DNA from: Arenicola marina
Taxonomy: Eukaryota > Annelida > Polychaeta > Arenicolidae
Direction of reading: 5' to 3'
Assembly: GCA_964019135.1 (NCBI GenBank)
Contig: OZ025260.1
Span: 29,072,254 to 29,136,253 of the forward strand
Length of the DNA stretch: 64,000 nucleotides
Shown here: in pieces, positions 1 to 13,800 of the stretch
Numbering within the stretch: the stretch's first letter is position 1
Layout of the letters: every line of letters begins with the position of its first letter
Notes under the pieces: generated by a model
What the model saw: only the letters and a program-made list of their open reading frames with translations
What the model was told of the DNA's origin: nothing
Databases searched by the model: none
Translations under genes and position numbers: made by a program

Positions 1-126
1 TGTAAATAGAATTTACATGTAATTAGAATCGAAGGTTTTAAATAGAATTTACATTTTGAAACAGAATTTAAAAGTTTAAATAGAATTTAAAGGTTTAAAT
101 AGAATTCAAAGGTTTAAATAAAATAT
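1..126. repeat. AT-rich imperfect tandem repeat
   Basis: About six imperfect copies of a unit around 18-20 bp containing GGTTTAAATAGAATTTA. It continues off the left edge and lies downstream of the PDE2A stop codon. Confidence 0.7.
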
Positions 127-903
127 GTAAATGACGATGGTTCGGTTAAAGTGATGACATCTTTATTTTTCAAAGCCAAAGCATACTGCATATGATCTTA
201 CTTACACGGGTTACCAAGAGATGGTAATGGAAACACCATGGAAACGTGAACTATTGAAATACCACTCAGGCAAAGTTAACAGCCAAATTAAAACCTTTAC
301 TCTTTGCTCGACAAAACTTATAAATAGGACACCAGGAATAAACCAGTGCGAATTTGAATTTGGATCTGTACATTATATAGTGGACTTTTTGTTCCAATTT
401 CCGCAGCATGCTTCAGGAAAGTAATACTCCATGCAGCTAACTATAACAGGCTACATGAGGCTTTATTTGATTCCTGCTAATATTCGCAACCTAAAATAAA
501 CACATAATGAAATGTAACAGAAACAAGTGTGCAACAATTCACAACGAAAAATTAATAAAATGATGAGGTACAAATAAGGTTCACTTCCCTACACAACACA
601 GTAAAGCCGACCAAGTCTTTGGCATTGGACAATTAGACTGGAGAACAACATTATTTTTCCGCTGCATATATCTTCGCCACAAATAATAATAATAAAACAT
701 GAACTGATGAACCGTAAACAAATGGCACAGTTAGAAAGAAAACTTTCTATAGAAAATGTGCATAATGTGACATACCGCTTTGTGAATGCTAGACATATTG
801 CCTACAACAAAGATAATTCCTAACCCACAAGCTCCTATCGCCACCGACCATACTTATAAATAATGGTCGGGCCGAGGAAACTGTGAAATAAACTTCAATG
901 AAT
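127..903. other. AT-rich sequence downstream of PDE2A
   Basis: No recognisable gene, repeat or mobile element seen. It probably holds the 3' flank and, toward 903-1649, the 3' untranslated region. Confidence 0.4.
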
Positions 904-909
904 TTTATT
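904..909 (-). promoter_or_regulatory. Candidate polyadenylation signal AATAAA
   Basis: AATAAA on the minus strand about 740 bp beyond the PDE2A stop codon. Other AT-rich hexamers occur nearer the window start, so the true 3' end is not fixed by sequence alone. Confidence 0.25.
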
Positions 910-1649
910 CAACAGTTTTATCCAGACAGAACTTTGATTAAATGTCTCGCAGTTCAACAGCAAAATCGATGAGAAAATTGAAGCTGCCCTGAACATGAAG
1001 TTTTAAATATAATGTGGACAGCATTTTGATCCATCTGGAGGCTTGCAAATATTATCTTCGCATAGTCATCAGCAAAAATTCCTTCAGATTGAGTCAAGTG
1101 TGCGTTAATTAAATGTACAAATATAACACCGAGCTTACTGACAGCGAGCAGAACGCAAAGAAACCAACCCTGCCGGCTGAAATTAAAATGTACAAAACTC
1201 CGCAAGCACTTCTCTAAAGTTTGAAATTCAAACCCGCACATGAATATCAAAGGTTATTATTATAGGAGGTATTACAGAGCCAGGCTTATGTACAAACTGC
1301 AGAGAACAAGACTGGTCAGGATGACATAAGTGCTCAGTGTTCAGTGTTCAGTTCCAGTCACGCGAGCAATTGTCGGATCTCACAATCATGGCATACGTTG
1401 TTCGGGTGGCCATACTTCACTTGTTTAGCAGTTAAAAACAATTTCAGTCCATATAAATTAAAGTTGTGGGTAAGACCGCTCGCCACCGGAGAGTGGTCGG
1501 ACCACGGGCAAGCGGTCTCACCACGGCTGAGCGGATGTGATGCAAGCGATACACAAATAGTTGGTCTTCCGTCCCCGCCCCCGTGCCGCCCCCTCCCCAC
1601 CAGTGGCCAGTTCTGGGGGGTCAGCGGCCGATGACAGATGGCGGTCTAA

Positions 1650-1809
1650 TTAATGTACGTCATGCTCATCGAAGTCGACATTGAACACCTCCATGTTGGT
1701 CGGCAGGTTCAGTTCCCTCATCTTCTGGTTGACTCTCACCCAGAATTGTCGGTTGTTATCCACGTTGCGCACCACGACATCCGCCTCCGGGAACAGCCGA
1801 GCCAAAAGC
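1650..1809 (-). CDS. PDE2A: PDE2A exon 29, last coding exon with stop
   Basis: Starts [19 protein letters not shown], continues with [17 protein letters not shown] and ends DFDEHDVH then TAA at 1650-1652. Vertebrate PDE2A has LLQDLFPKAAELYERVASN here and extends further past the matching end. The acceptor is TACTGTGGCAG. Confidence 0.94.
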
Positions 1810-4800
1810 CTGCCACAGTAAATAAACAAAGACGTATGTATACATGGACGCTTAACATTACTAATGTGTGGCCCCCATTCATGTTACATAGATTACAATA
1901 GATTACTTACATTACAATAGATTACACACATTACAAGTGATTACATACATGTATTACAATATATTACATATATTACAATAGACCGCACACATCACAATTG
2001 ATTACATACATGTATCTCAATAGATTACATACATGTATCTCAATAGATTACATACATGTATCTCAATAGATTACATACATTACAATAGATTACACTACAA
2101 TTGATAGATTACAAATATCACAATTGGTAGATAACATACATTACCTTTGATAAATTACAAACATCACAATGGATAGATTACGCACAGGATGGGGTGAGGG
2201 AGGTATCCATGGCGACTAGACCGTTAACGTTACCTGAACACTGGCAGCGCCACGCCGTCCAGAAAGCCGACCTGTAGCTCCGGGATGCACGCCTTGTCCC
2301 TGTCCATCATGTCCAGTGGCTTCCTACCCAGAGTCTTCTCAAGGTCCCCTTGGGAAAAGAACTCCTGGTAGATCAGCTCCTGTAAAAAACAACTAGATTT
2401 CAAAAACCAAATAATGCGAATATTAGCATTTACAAAGAAATTGTTTTGCCACAATGATAAAAACTAAATTGTAAAGATCACAAACTGCTCGATCCTACTG
2501 TGTGACCCTCCCATCCCGAAGGCAGGATTACCACACCGAAAGGATATTAAAGACCAGCTTGCTTAACGGTTTTAGTCGAGTATAATTATAAAAATAATAA
2601 CATGATATCAAGGAGACATTTTTCTTACAGTAATTGATTGAATTCAACCTAATATTCAATAAACACTCTCGGTTATTGCAAATGGCAGCTATGAAATAAT
2701 GATTTAAATCGGACGACGAAGTTACTCGACTGACTTACGGCAATTTTCTTCGAGTTCTTCCAGGTCTTAGTTTGGTCCGAGAGGTCACATGACGTCATGA
2801 GGAGGCTGAGCATCAACTGTCGGTGGTCGGCGTTCGAGCGGTCATACCCCTCTAAAAACCACGGAAACACATATGGATAGTTCGGTATATATGTCGAATG
2901 GGTGACTCAGGTCAGTAAAATCACGCAATTGATGCCTTATGATTCAAACGCACGGTTAATTACATATACGTTGATTTCACTAACAATAAAGCGACACGGT
3001 CACTTTATAACCGTCTTTACCGTTAAAGTTCTTTCTTACTTCTGTTTATCAGGTTGGTTGGTTGTATATTCAGGACGCTTTAACCCCCTACTCTTTGCGA
3101 CCACACAGACATGGCCACAGCGGGGCGCGAACCATCGATCCACGTGCCGTTAGGCTCTCAAGTGGCCAGAGCACTCAATGTGAGCGCTCTGACCCCATGA
3201 GCTACCGTGCCGGCCCCTCTGCCTATCTGGACTTAGGGACATAGATAACACTAGGTTAAAGTGATGGTGAAACGATATTATTTTAGCTCAGTTAACTTTG
3301 TATATGTTTACACTTTTCCAAAAAATCACTATAAACGCGTTCATCAAAGTAGCAAAACTGTTCGCCGGATTTATTTCTTGGGAGCACCGCTTGTGATAGA
3401 CTATGAGCATTATTTGATAATTCCCCAATGATGTCACAAGATGACGGTGAAGCTTTGATGCAGTGCGTAGGCATCTGTTGTCGAGGGCGTGTAGTGTCCT
3501 CATGGTTGAGTGCTTTTCGTTGAGTTCAAGCCAATGAGCAGAGATAATCTGGGTCTCAATGTAAAAGCACATGCGCTTGTATTCCCCTTTGGCGTCACTT
3601 TGCTCGTTCCCAGAATTTAAATTGGTAGGTGCGAAAATAACTGAAACAAATATTCCCTTCTACTATTTGGGGCGTTATAACTCAGGGATAGCGAGAAAAC
3701 ACAGATGAAGAATATGAGCTATAGTTGTTTTGGCGTGGTACCAACTGTTTAACGAGGGCCACACAGATACTTACCCTCAGCCATGGTCTCGATATCCTTC
3801 AGGATACGCAGGTGGTTGGCCAGATCCGTGGCCAGGATGATGTCTCGCACCAGATCCAGAACCCGCTCATAGTCCTGGCAGCGTGACGGACGCAAGTAGG
3901 AGAAGGAGGAGACGGATAGATGTACTCACTCAGCTAAGCTTGGGAACCGGTCTGTGGCGGACTTCACGAACACAGTTTAGCCCAGCACACGCTTGTGTCC
4001 TTTTTCGGTAATCGCGAGTATAAGCCCCGCCCACGCTCGAGTCTTTTTCGTTAATCGCGAGTATAAGCCCCGCCCACGCTCGAGTCTTTTGCGTTAATCG
4101 CGAGTATAAGCCCCGCCCACGCTCGTGTCCTGTTTCCTTAATCGCGAGTATAAGCCCCGCCCACGCTCGTGTCCTGTTTCCTTAATCGCGAGTATAAGCC
4201 CCGCCCACGCTCGAGTCTTTTTTCGTTAATCGCGAGTATAAGCCCCGCCCACGCTTGAGTCCTTTTTCGTTAATCGCGAGTATAAGCCCCGCCCACGCTT
4301 GAGTCCTTTTTCGTTAATCGCGGGTATAAGCCCAGCCCACACTGGAGTCCTTTCTCGTTAATCGTGAGTAGGAAATTGACATTTATAGCTGTGCAGCGCG
4401 TTCATACGGTTTACCCCTACACCATAATGGTTATTACGCAAAATTTGCGACATAGTGACATGAACTGAAAAAGTACTTACGGCTTTCGAGAGATTGTCAA
4501 AAATATTGCATCCGTCCGTATTCAAAATACACATGGTTTGAGCAAGATGGTGCCTCTGGAAGGAGAAACAAACACCATTGTGTTCATACACCAAGGCTTA
4601 TGGAAACGACATTATCAAATTCTAATTTTGATATTAATTATTTTAAGAGAGCCACCTCTCAATGGACACCCGAGCTACATACAGACCCCACTTGGGCCGA
4701 GAACAGCCTCAAGCAGTCCGGTGTGGAAAACTACATCCGTAATGCTTACCTCCATCACTGAACCTTCCGAACTATACAACGCTGCCAAGACAGATCCCTG

Positions 4801-7800
4801 GAAAGAACAAAACCATGGAAGAGTAAAGTAACACGCAGTGTATGTGAAATTATTAAATTAACACGCGGCGTATGTGGAATGATTAAAGTAACACACATGT
4901 AGAATGATTAAATTAACACGTGGCGTATGTGGAATGATTAAACTAACACGCGGCGTATGTGGAATGACTAAAGTAACACGCGGCGTATTTAGAATGATTA
5001 AAGTAACACGCGGCGTATTTAGAATGATTAAAGTAACACGCGGCGTATTTAGAAAGATTAAAGTAACACACGGCGTCTGTAGAATGATTAAAGTAACATG
5101 CGGCGTATTGAGAACGCGGCGTCTGTGGAACGATTGAAGTAACACGCGGCGTATGTGGAATGTGCAATATTTCCTGTGTAAGCAAAAGAGTGCTTTCACT
5201 CGTCCATGCGGCAATTGGCCATGTAACTTTTACACAGTTTGGCGTGAGATCAACCTTTATAATGTTATTACCACATGTAAAGAAACTAACGGATAAATAT
5301 ACACTCTGTTTGCATACTGCTATAAACTCATCGAAAACTAATGTGGATTTTACTTTGGACGCCTACTGTGTTGAAAGGGTCGTAATTCCGATCGATTACT
5401 TGATACGTTTCCCAAATCTCGCAATTGCTTCAATTACAACTTTTGTTGTTGAAAAGTTTAGATATGAGAGTGCGTGCTTACCGAGGCGACTTGGTACGAA
5501 TTTGTTGTTCCTCGGTGGTCAATATCGTGACATAAACAAGACACAAACAACGCGAAGGCTTCAATCTCACTGCAAACACAGGAAACACGTGAGGGTTATT
5601 GACAGTTTAAAGTCCAGCTCCGAGGACTAAAGGGACTTTCAAGATATTAATCCCAATATACTGTGACCGTTTAAAGTCCAGCTCCGAGGTCTAAAGGGAC
5701 TTTCAAGATATTAATCCCAATATACTGCTCCATGAATATAGAATACCCGTTAATTTTATTCGGGAACACTATTAGAAATATTTGCCATCAGCCCATATGA
5801 AAACATCCAGAAATGGTCAGAGGCGATCATTCGACGTTTCGTGACGTAAATGTAGGTTCCTGTTTACTCAGATTGCTTCAATATTTGCTCTTCTGTGGAT
5901 ATATTATATCAATTTTAATTAATTTACCCAGAAGCTGGCTTTTAATGAGACGACACGTCCACGGCAAAGCTCCTTATTATACCGCCACGTGCTGTAGGTA
6001 TTATTTAGTCAATTAATTAATTAGTTTGTTAATAATAATCAGTTACTGTCACAAAAACAAACACAAAGTCATTACAAAAATTATACATATTCGTGCAGTT
6101 CACGGGAAATTAGCATACTACTTACTCAATATAGTTGAGCAGGTTCAAGTTTTTGATGGACAGATAGCAGAAGTGTGCGACAGCGAAGGCGTGGGCCCAG
6201 TTGTGGTAGGGCGGGTCCCGGTAGCCCTTCCGCACCATCAGCACAAACCTACAAACACAACCGCCACACCATACACAATTTCGCATTTATACGCCATCTT
6301 GGAAGACGCACAACTGGCGCAAAGAATTCTGGGAAATATTTGTGTGTCATCTTGAATATTTCAACGGAGATAGATATCATATCTGCATGTTATTGGCAAG
6401 TTATGCATCAAATTAATGAGATTGTCTGAATTACATCCATATTACATAACTTTGCCTTTTACATAGATCACAACATCGTCTGTTTAATTGTCTATAGAAT
6501 ATGCTGTCATGCGATGACGCCATTTTGACATGTCGCCAAGACCAAAATAATACCCAGAATGCATTGCACATGCAGTGGCGCCTCACAGCGGAATAATCTG
6601 AACTATGATTTACGACGTCGTCTATGGAACCGAGTATTGTCAGTATAGCGAGGCAGGGCCATCTCGTGGTATGGCACAATAATAGCATAGCACACATCTA
6701 CTATGCTATGAAATGTATCACTGTCATAATGTCTGTTACGAAGACTGATTTATGTTACGGACTTCTTTATGGTACAATTACCATTTAAAAGCATTATCCA
6801 CTGCCACTTACTTCATTTTTAACATTTATTGTCGCGGCCGAGGACTGGGGGCGGGTGGGGGGGGGGGACATCGCTCTTACAATCTATCGCACAGTCCGCA
6901 ATATTTAAGTACGTAAGACATTACTTCATACACTCGATAGCGACAATGAACTCGTGGCTGAGAGTGAAAACTGAAAGGGAAGCGGCTCGTGACACGTGAC
7001 ACGGGGGGGGGGGAGGGGGGCAAGCGTGTAGGTGCACGCGTACTTAGCCAGAGCATCCCGGCTTATTCGGAACTTGGAAATGAACCCAAGATCCTCAAAC
7101 ATGCTGTGAACAGCCTGAAACAGATCAAAGGTGTAATGGAAACTCAACAGCGCTCCTCGAGATTTGTAGTAGCGCAAGCGAAGCTTGAACTACCGTGACA
7201 TGAGACAAAACAAGTTTCCATAGTTCCTATATTATATGCATTTCAAACAGGTAAACAGACTTCTCGGTGGATTTCAATTCCATTGTTTGAACTTTAATAT
7301 GTAATAACTGCAAGGAAGGGCCTTGGTGGTCTACAAATTATTCAACTAATTTAACTAACGAGTTATTAACGCCAAATAAGAGCACCGGGGTTTAAAGAAA
7401 GCTTCAGCGAACCCAGGTGTTCTTACCAAATGGCGGGAAAACACAGGACCTCGTAACAGGTTTGGATAACTACACTGATCAGTTAACCAACGAACCCCCA
7501 AAGACAGGATTCTAACTACGCATTACGGACGTCTCGCGCAAGAGTTTCGTGCGGTATACTCGGGTCTAAAGAACTTTAGTCGAACTGACAAAAGCGCCAA
7601 AGGATATTTTGTAAATTTCAAGTATATTTAATGAAATTATGCATACTACAAGAGTCATACATAGGAACATTTGCTTATTTAGTATTTAAACGTCACGAGG
7701 AACAATTTGCAACTTGATTTTCGTATATATATATGTCTTTGTTGCTGACGTCACCATTATTTATACTTATGACTTAAGACTTGTATATACCAGAGATTAT

Positions 7801-10800
7801 GTAAGATAGAGTTCGTACTATATGATCTCTGTATATACCATGACCCGTCGGCATCAGGGGCGGATCCAGGGGGTGCCGACCCGGCCCCGGGACCCCCTTT
7901 TGGATCCGAAATTTATACCATTTAACATATGAAACCAACGCCCCCCCCCCCCCCCCTCCTCCCCTAGCCAGGATATCTGGATCCGACCCTGAAACCGGCC
8001 CGCCCTATCCAGATTTGGATCTGGATCCGCCCCTGGGTGTGAGGCGAGCACTCACCAAAGGTGTCTCCTCGTATCGTATGGAGCGGGGAATGAAGGTAAA
8101 CTGGTGGCACTCCGGACTGAAGTAGGCTGGGGCCGGGATCTTCAGTAGCGACAGCCGATCGCAATCTTCCTCAGACACCTAGCGGACACGCACGACACCA
8201 AGGAGGACGAGGACAGGTTAGGGCAGCTCGTCGCGTAGTTGAGAAGCAAGCATTACTACTTAGCAACTTGCAAATACAATATTTATATTTTTTTTTAGCA
8301 ACCTGCATGATTATTATCAACGAATATTACCCACAGTATTCCCTTTGGTCACACACAACGGGTTGGGACATTGAAAAGTCCTGGGGCCCTATTCCTAAGC
8401 CACACGTAGCTTACGCACGAATAGTGCATTTTCGTCGTAGCCTCACCAGCTCATTGTGGTGGTGCTCATGGTCAAAAAATCATATTCAATATAACTTTAG
8501 CACCTTCTTAATTCAGGGAAGCTATATGGAAGAAAAAAATCCGAGTTCAGAGAATCTGATGACTACTTATGTATTTTAAACCCGATAATCGCTCCACAAA
8601 GATCCACTTAGCGCTAAGCCTATTGGCGTAGCCTAAGTAGCGATTATGAATACGGCCCCTGAGATCTGCATTGCGATCTGCATTGCGAATTGCTCATTAC
8701 GTTATAACTAGTATTATATCACATATAACGAGACCCTAAATATTAAATACAAGTCACGCCGATAAGAGACAGCCACTAAATAAGCATTATAACGCACTTG
8801 GTTGGTTGGTTGGTTGTATATTCAGGACGATTTAACCACTTTTGGTCATATCGTGTCAATGGGAGAAGGAAGGAAGAGCGGAGCCATGTCCCCGGAGGTA
8901 ACCCCCTACTCTTTGCGAAGAAGGACATGGGATATTTATCCTGCGACCACACAGACATGGCCACAGCGGGGCGCGAAATCTTCAAGCCCACAATGTAGAT
9001 ACCTGCATATGAAAGATCATCAGCTCGTTGGATAGTCGACTCCGGTGTTGGGCATCGTTGACTTTCTGGTACAACAAACTCTGCGGATAGAAACCCGGGT
9101 ATGACGGTATCAATACACACATATATAGATATAGAGAGAGGCAAGGCAACGGGGTCAACCGACATGGGTCAACGGGGTCACCAAAATGGACCAGAGTGTG
9201 ACCACAACCAGAAAAACTAACTATTACTTTGGGCTACCTGTACGTGAGACAATGGTTGTGGATAGGACGTACGTGCGACAAAAAGATACCATAAGGGGTA
9301 GGACGTACGTGGGAGAATAAGGGACAATAACATGGATAGAACGGGCATGGAACAATAAATGACAATAAAATGGATAGAACCGTCGCGGGACAATAAGGGA
9401 GAAAAATGGCTAGGATGTATGTGGGACAATAAGGGAGAAAAATGGCTTAGGACGTACTCGGGACAATAATGGATAGGACGTACTCGGGACAATAATGGAT
9501 AGGACGTACTCGGGACAATAATGGATAGGACGTACTTGGGAAAATTATAATGGATAGGACGTACTTGGGACAATTATAATGGATAGGACGTACTCGGGAC
9601 AATTATAATGGATAGGACGTACTCGGGACAATTATAATGGATAGGACGTACTCGGGACAATAATGGATAGGACGTACTCGGGACAATAATGGATAGGACG
9701 TACTCGGGGCAATAATGGATAGGACGTACTCGGGACAATAATGGATAGGACGTACTTGGGACAATTATAATGGATAGGACGTACTCGGGACAATTATAAT
9801 TGATAGGACGTACTTGGGACAATTATAATGGATAGGACGTACTTGGGACAATTATAATGGATAGGACGTACTCGGGACAATTATAATGGATAGGACGTAC
9901 TCGGGACAATTATAATGGATAGGACGTACTTAGGACAATAATGGATAGGACGTACTTGGGACAATAATGGACAATAATTGCTACAGCGGGGTCAAGAAGC
10001 TATAACATGGAGCCTCACGTGAGCGATGCTGATGCAGCAAAAGACGGAGAAAGCTTGTGCGATGTCCTCATCGAAGGCCGAGAAGCCAGCACCTTTGACC
10101 TTGTTACAAAGTTGAGCCACACCAATCACCTCTCCTGTAACACCACCACAAGCCCCCCCCCGAGAGAAATCAAGTAATGACAATCATACTTATAGCTTTT
10201 GATGAGATACATCTTTAAGTTATTTTTAACAGTTGCACAAATTCATCTTTATTCTCAGTAAAAAATACATTAACAGCGATTTCTGCGATTCAAATGACGC
10301 ATTTCATTTAGCTGTTACGGGATATGGGAACGCATTGTAAGTATATATAAGCAGCTCGGTGTGAATCAGAGGGGTTTCTATCCAGAATCAGGGCCTTACA
10401 CCATACAGGAACAGATTGACCATGATGACCCATGATCAGCGGCTGATAATGTATTGCATGTTAAAGATTGTAGGTAACTAGGTCTAAGTATCAGAAACTA
10501 TGGTACATGTATACGTAATAATGCAACGGATTTCCTTCAATGGAAATAGCATACAGACTATGCAATGATGCCCCATTATTTTTCGGATGTCCCATAATTT
10601 TAAGGAGATCTGGGACATTGGGACCGACCCATTGGCGTACCAATGAATCACTGCATTAATAACATAAACACACATACTTCATATAGCAAAAATAACCAAC
10701 CTGTTTCGTTCTTAATGGGAAAACACAGGATGTTTCTGAAACATGAAACGAGACGTATTTTAAAATCGCTTTGCGAAATCCTTTCAATAAGCAATACAAA

Positions 10801-13800
10801 CAGGCAAGAGAATGGCGCAAACTCAGTTATATCAAATGTTTTTTGGAATACTTCCTGTTCAAAACATACACATTAACGTCCCACGAACCGTAATTTAAGC
10901 AATCGGCCGTTATTCAGCTGACGGCGGAAAATAAAGTAACGATTGCCTTTAAATTAATTGAAATATGATACACTTTTGACCAAGCAAACCTTGTTCTGAA
11001 ACCTGTCGTCTCGTCCAAGCCTCTGTAGAAGAGTGGATGGCTGTATGCATCGTCAATGTTCAGGAGCGTCCCTACAATACACGTACACAACGTCAATGTT
11101 CAGGAGCGTCTCTACAATACACGTACATAACGTCAATGTTCAGGAGCGTCCCTACAATACACGTACATAGCGTCAATGTTCAGGAGCGTCTCTACAATAC
11201 ACGTACATAACGTCAATGTTAAGAAGCGTCCCTACAATACACGTACATAACGTCAATGTTCAGGAGCGTCCCCACAATACACGTGCGCCCCCCCCCCCGG
11301 TCCATGGCGATAGGTTCACTGACTGAGTGTAATGACCAGTGAGGAGAGTCCAGTGACAAGTGAGCCCCCACCGATCCGATCGCCATGTAAATTCACTGAC
11401 CTGTTGTCGAGTGGCTTGCGATACCCTGGGAGGCGCCCGCCCCCACCCCCTCCCACCCCCTGGGAGGCGCCCGCCCCCCCCCCGCACCCCCCGTCCATGG
11501 CGATGGGTTCACTGACCTGTTGTCGCCAGTGGCCTGCGATGCCCTGGCAGGCGCACCCCCCACCCCGCCCCCGGACCCCGCCCGCCCTGTCCGTGGCGAT
11601 GGGTTCACTGACCTGTTGTCGCCACGTGGCCTGCGATGCCCTGGGAGGCGGGGATCCTCACTTCGCACTGCATCTCCAAATACAAAACATTGACATCAGT
11701 GAGTCCACAGATCACTACTACAATACAAAGCCACGTTAAGTGCTGATTCAATTTCACATAACTGTATTATATACAAATGTTATTATTTAATGAAATATCT
11801 GAAAAGGAAGATGATTTTAGAACGCTGTTTAATCAATTTACATATGTTAATGTTTGAAAGCGATCATCGCCCATTGTATGTAATCAAAAGGCCTAAAGAA
11901 TATATAAATATATTAAATAAGCTTATAACATATTTTAGGCATGAAGACAAGCGATGTCACAGGGGTAAATGTTTATGAGTAAAGCAACAGAAGAGGGTAC
12001 CGAGGCGAAGCAGACTTCTGGCACTTGTGTAATGTGCAGTAGTCGCTACACCTTTAGGGCTTCTTTTCAGTTGTGGGAATTAAATATTTGTATATTTATA
12101 AACAACTTAAATCAATATAATTATGCAGACTTGCTTTATATCTATAAAATGGTATACACATCTAAAGCAAAAACTCGGAAAGTGAGGCAAACACTACTAA
12201 AAGCAAGGTGTTAAGGAAAGGCGACTAGTGTGAAAAACTGGACAGGGCAAAACAAACACCCAAACACGGGCTACACACCGTAAGTAACCGCTACTGGACT
12301 ATAATATAGACTAGACACATAGGTAACTACACAAACTAATATTCTCGGGGTATATGTAGATATATATATATGTACAAACATACTTCTGATGTTGGTCTGA
12401 TTTAGCACAACGGATTTATATATATTAAAAACATTGCATTAACCAGTTGGGATAACAATCATGTTAGCCAGTCATTGCGCATGCGCATCGTGCTTCAATC
12501 TTGAAAGTCATGGCCGCCTAGCGTCCACCTGCCTTGGATTTTGTACCCTCCACCCTCCCCAGGTGATGAAACCAGGACCCGTAAGTTCGAAACGGCCGGG
12601 GCCAAATATTTCGCCCTAGAATAGGACATTGGCAAAGAGCGGGGCGAAATATTTTGCCCCCGCCGTTCGAACTTACGGGCCCAGCTCTCCCGGTCCCCGT
12701 TCAGAGTTACTCAACAAACGTCGATGCCACGTTATAGTTTACTTCAAAGTTAACAATTGTTTATTATTGAAGATAAACAAATACGTCTGTTTATTCTTGC
12801 CAATGTCGCATATAAACAGAGAAGGTTCTTTGACAATTACGATGCCATAATATAGACTTTGAGTCAGCTGTGATGCCATACTTCCTCATACCGCATGTCT
12901 CTACACGTCAGAGGTAACTCGCTCACTTTGCCATAGAGCTCCTTCAATTGGCGTGACGTAATAACAGTAATTTAAGTCATAATAATGTGGCCCACCCGTC
13001 GATTGCATCTGCAGATATTTTCACTGACGTCACTGTTGCTATATTATCCAATCATGTGGCGAAAAAAGTCCTCCACGTGCTTTATGTCCGACAAACAAAG
13101 CAGCGTGTTTCTTTCTTGTCAGTTTCAGACATGAATACTTTTCACTTGTACCTATTTCACGTACATAGTTTAGCCGGCTACGTGGCTTAGCCGGCTACAG
13201 TCGCCTATCATTTACATGGTAAATTCAGCCGACTATACCCCGTAGTCAGCTAAACTGCGTTGACTTCGTGAATCCGCCAAAGCTATGATTGCCAATTTCA
13301 TACTCACAATTAACGGAAAAGGACTCAAGTGTGGGCGGAGCTTAGTGTCGTAGTGTGGATCGGTCTATTTCATACTCACAATTAACGGAATAGGGCTCAA
13401 GCGTGGGCGGAGCTTAGTGTCAGAGCCTGGATCGGTCTATTCATACTCACAATTAACGGAAATAGGACTCAAGCGTGGGCGGAGCTTAGTGTCAGAGCCT
13501 GGATCGGTCTTTTTTTATACTCACAATTAACGGAAAAGGACTCAAGTGTGGGCGGAGCTTAGTGTCGGAGCCTGGATCGGTCTATTTTATACTCACAATT
13601 AACGGAAAAGGACTCAAGTGTGGGCGGAGCTTAGTGTCGGAGCCTGGATCGGTCTATTTCATACTCACAATTAACGGAAATAGGGCTCAAGCGTGGGCGG
13701 AGCTTAGTGTCGGAGCCTGGATCGGTCTATTCATACTCACAATTAACGGAAATAGGGCTCAAGCGTGGGCGGAGCTTAGTGTCAGAGCCTGGATCGGTCT

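Noticed and set aside
5160..5630. 156-codon plus-strand frame
   Set aside because: It overlaps PDE2A exon 23 on the opposite strand, has no recognisable domain, and is an antisense shadow.
8776..9165. 129-codon minus-strand frame
   Set aside because: Runs through a SINE and exon 19 without using the splice sites; only the exon 19 part is real coding sequence.
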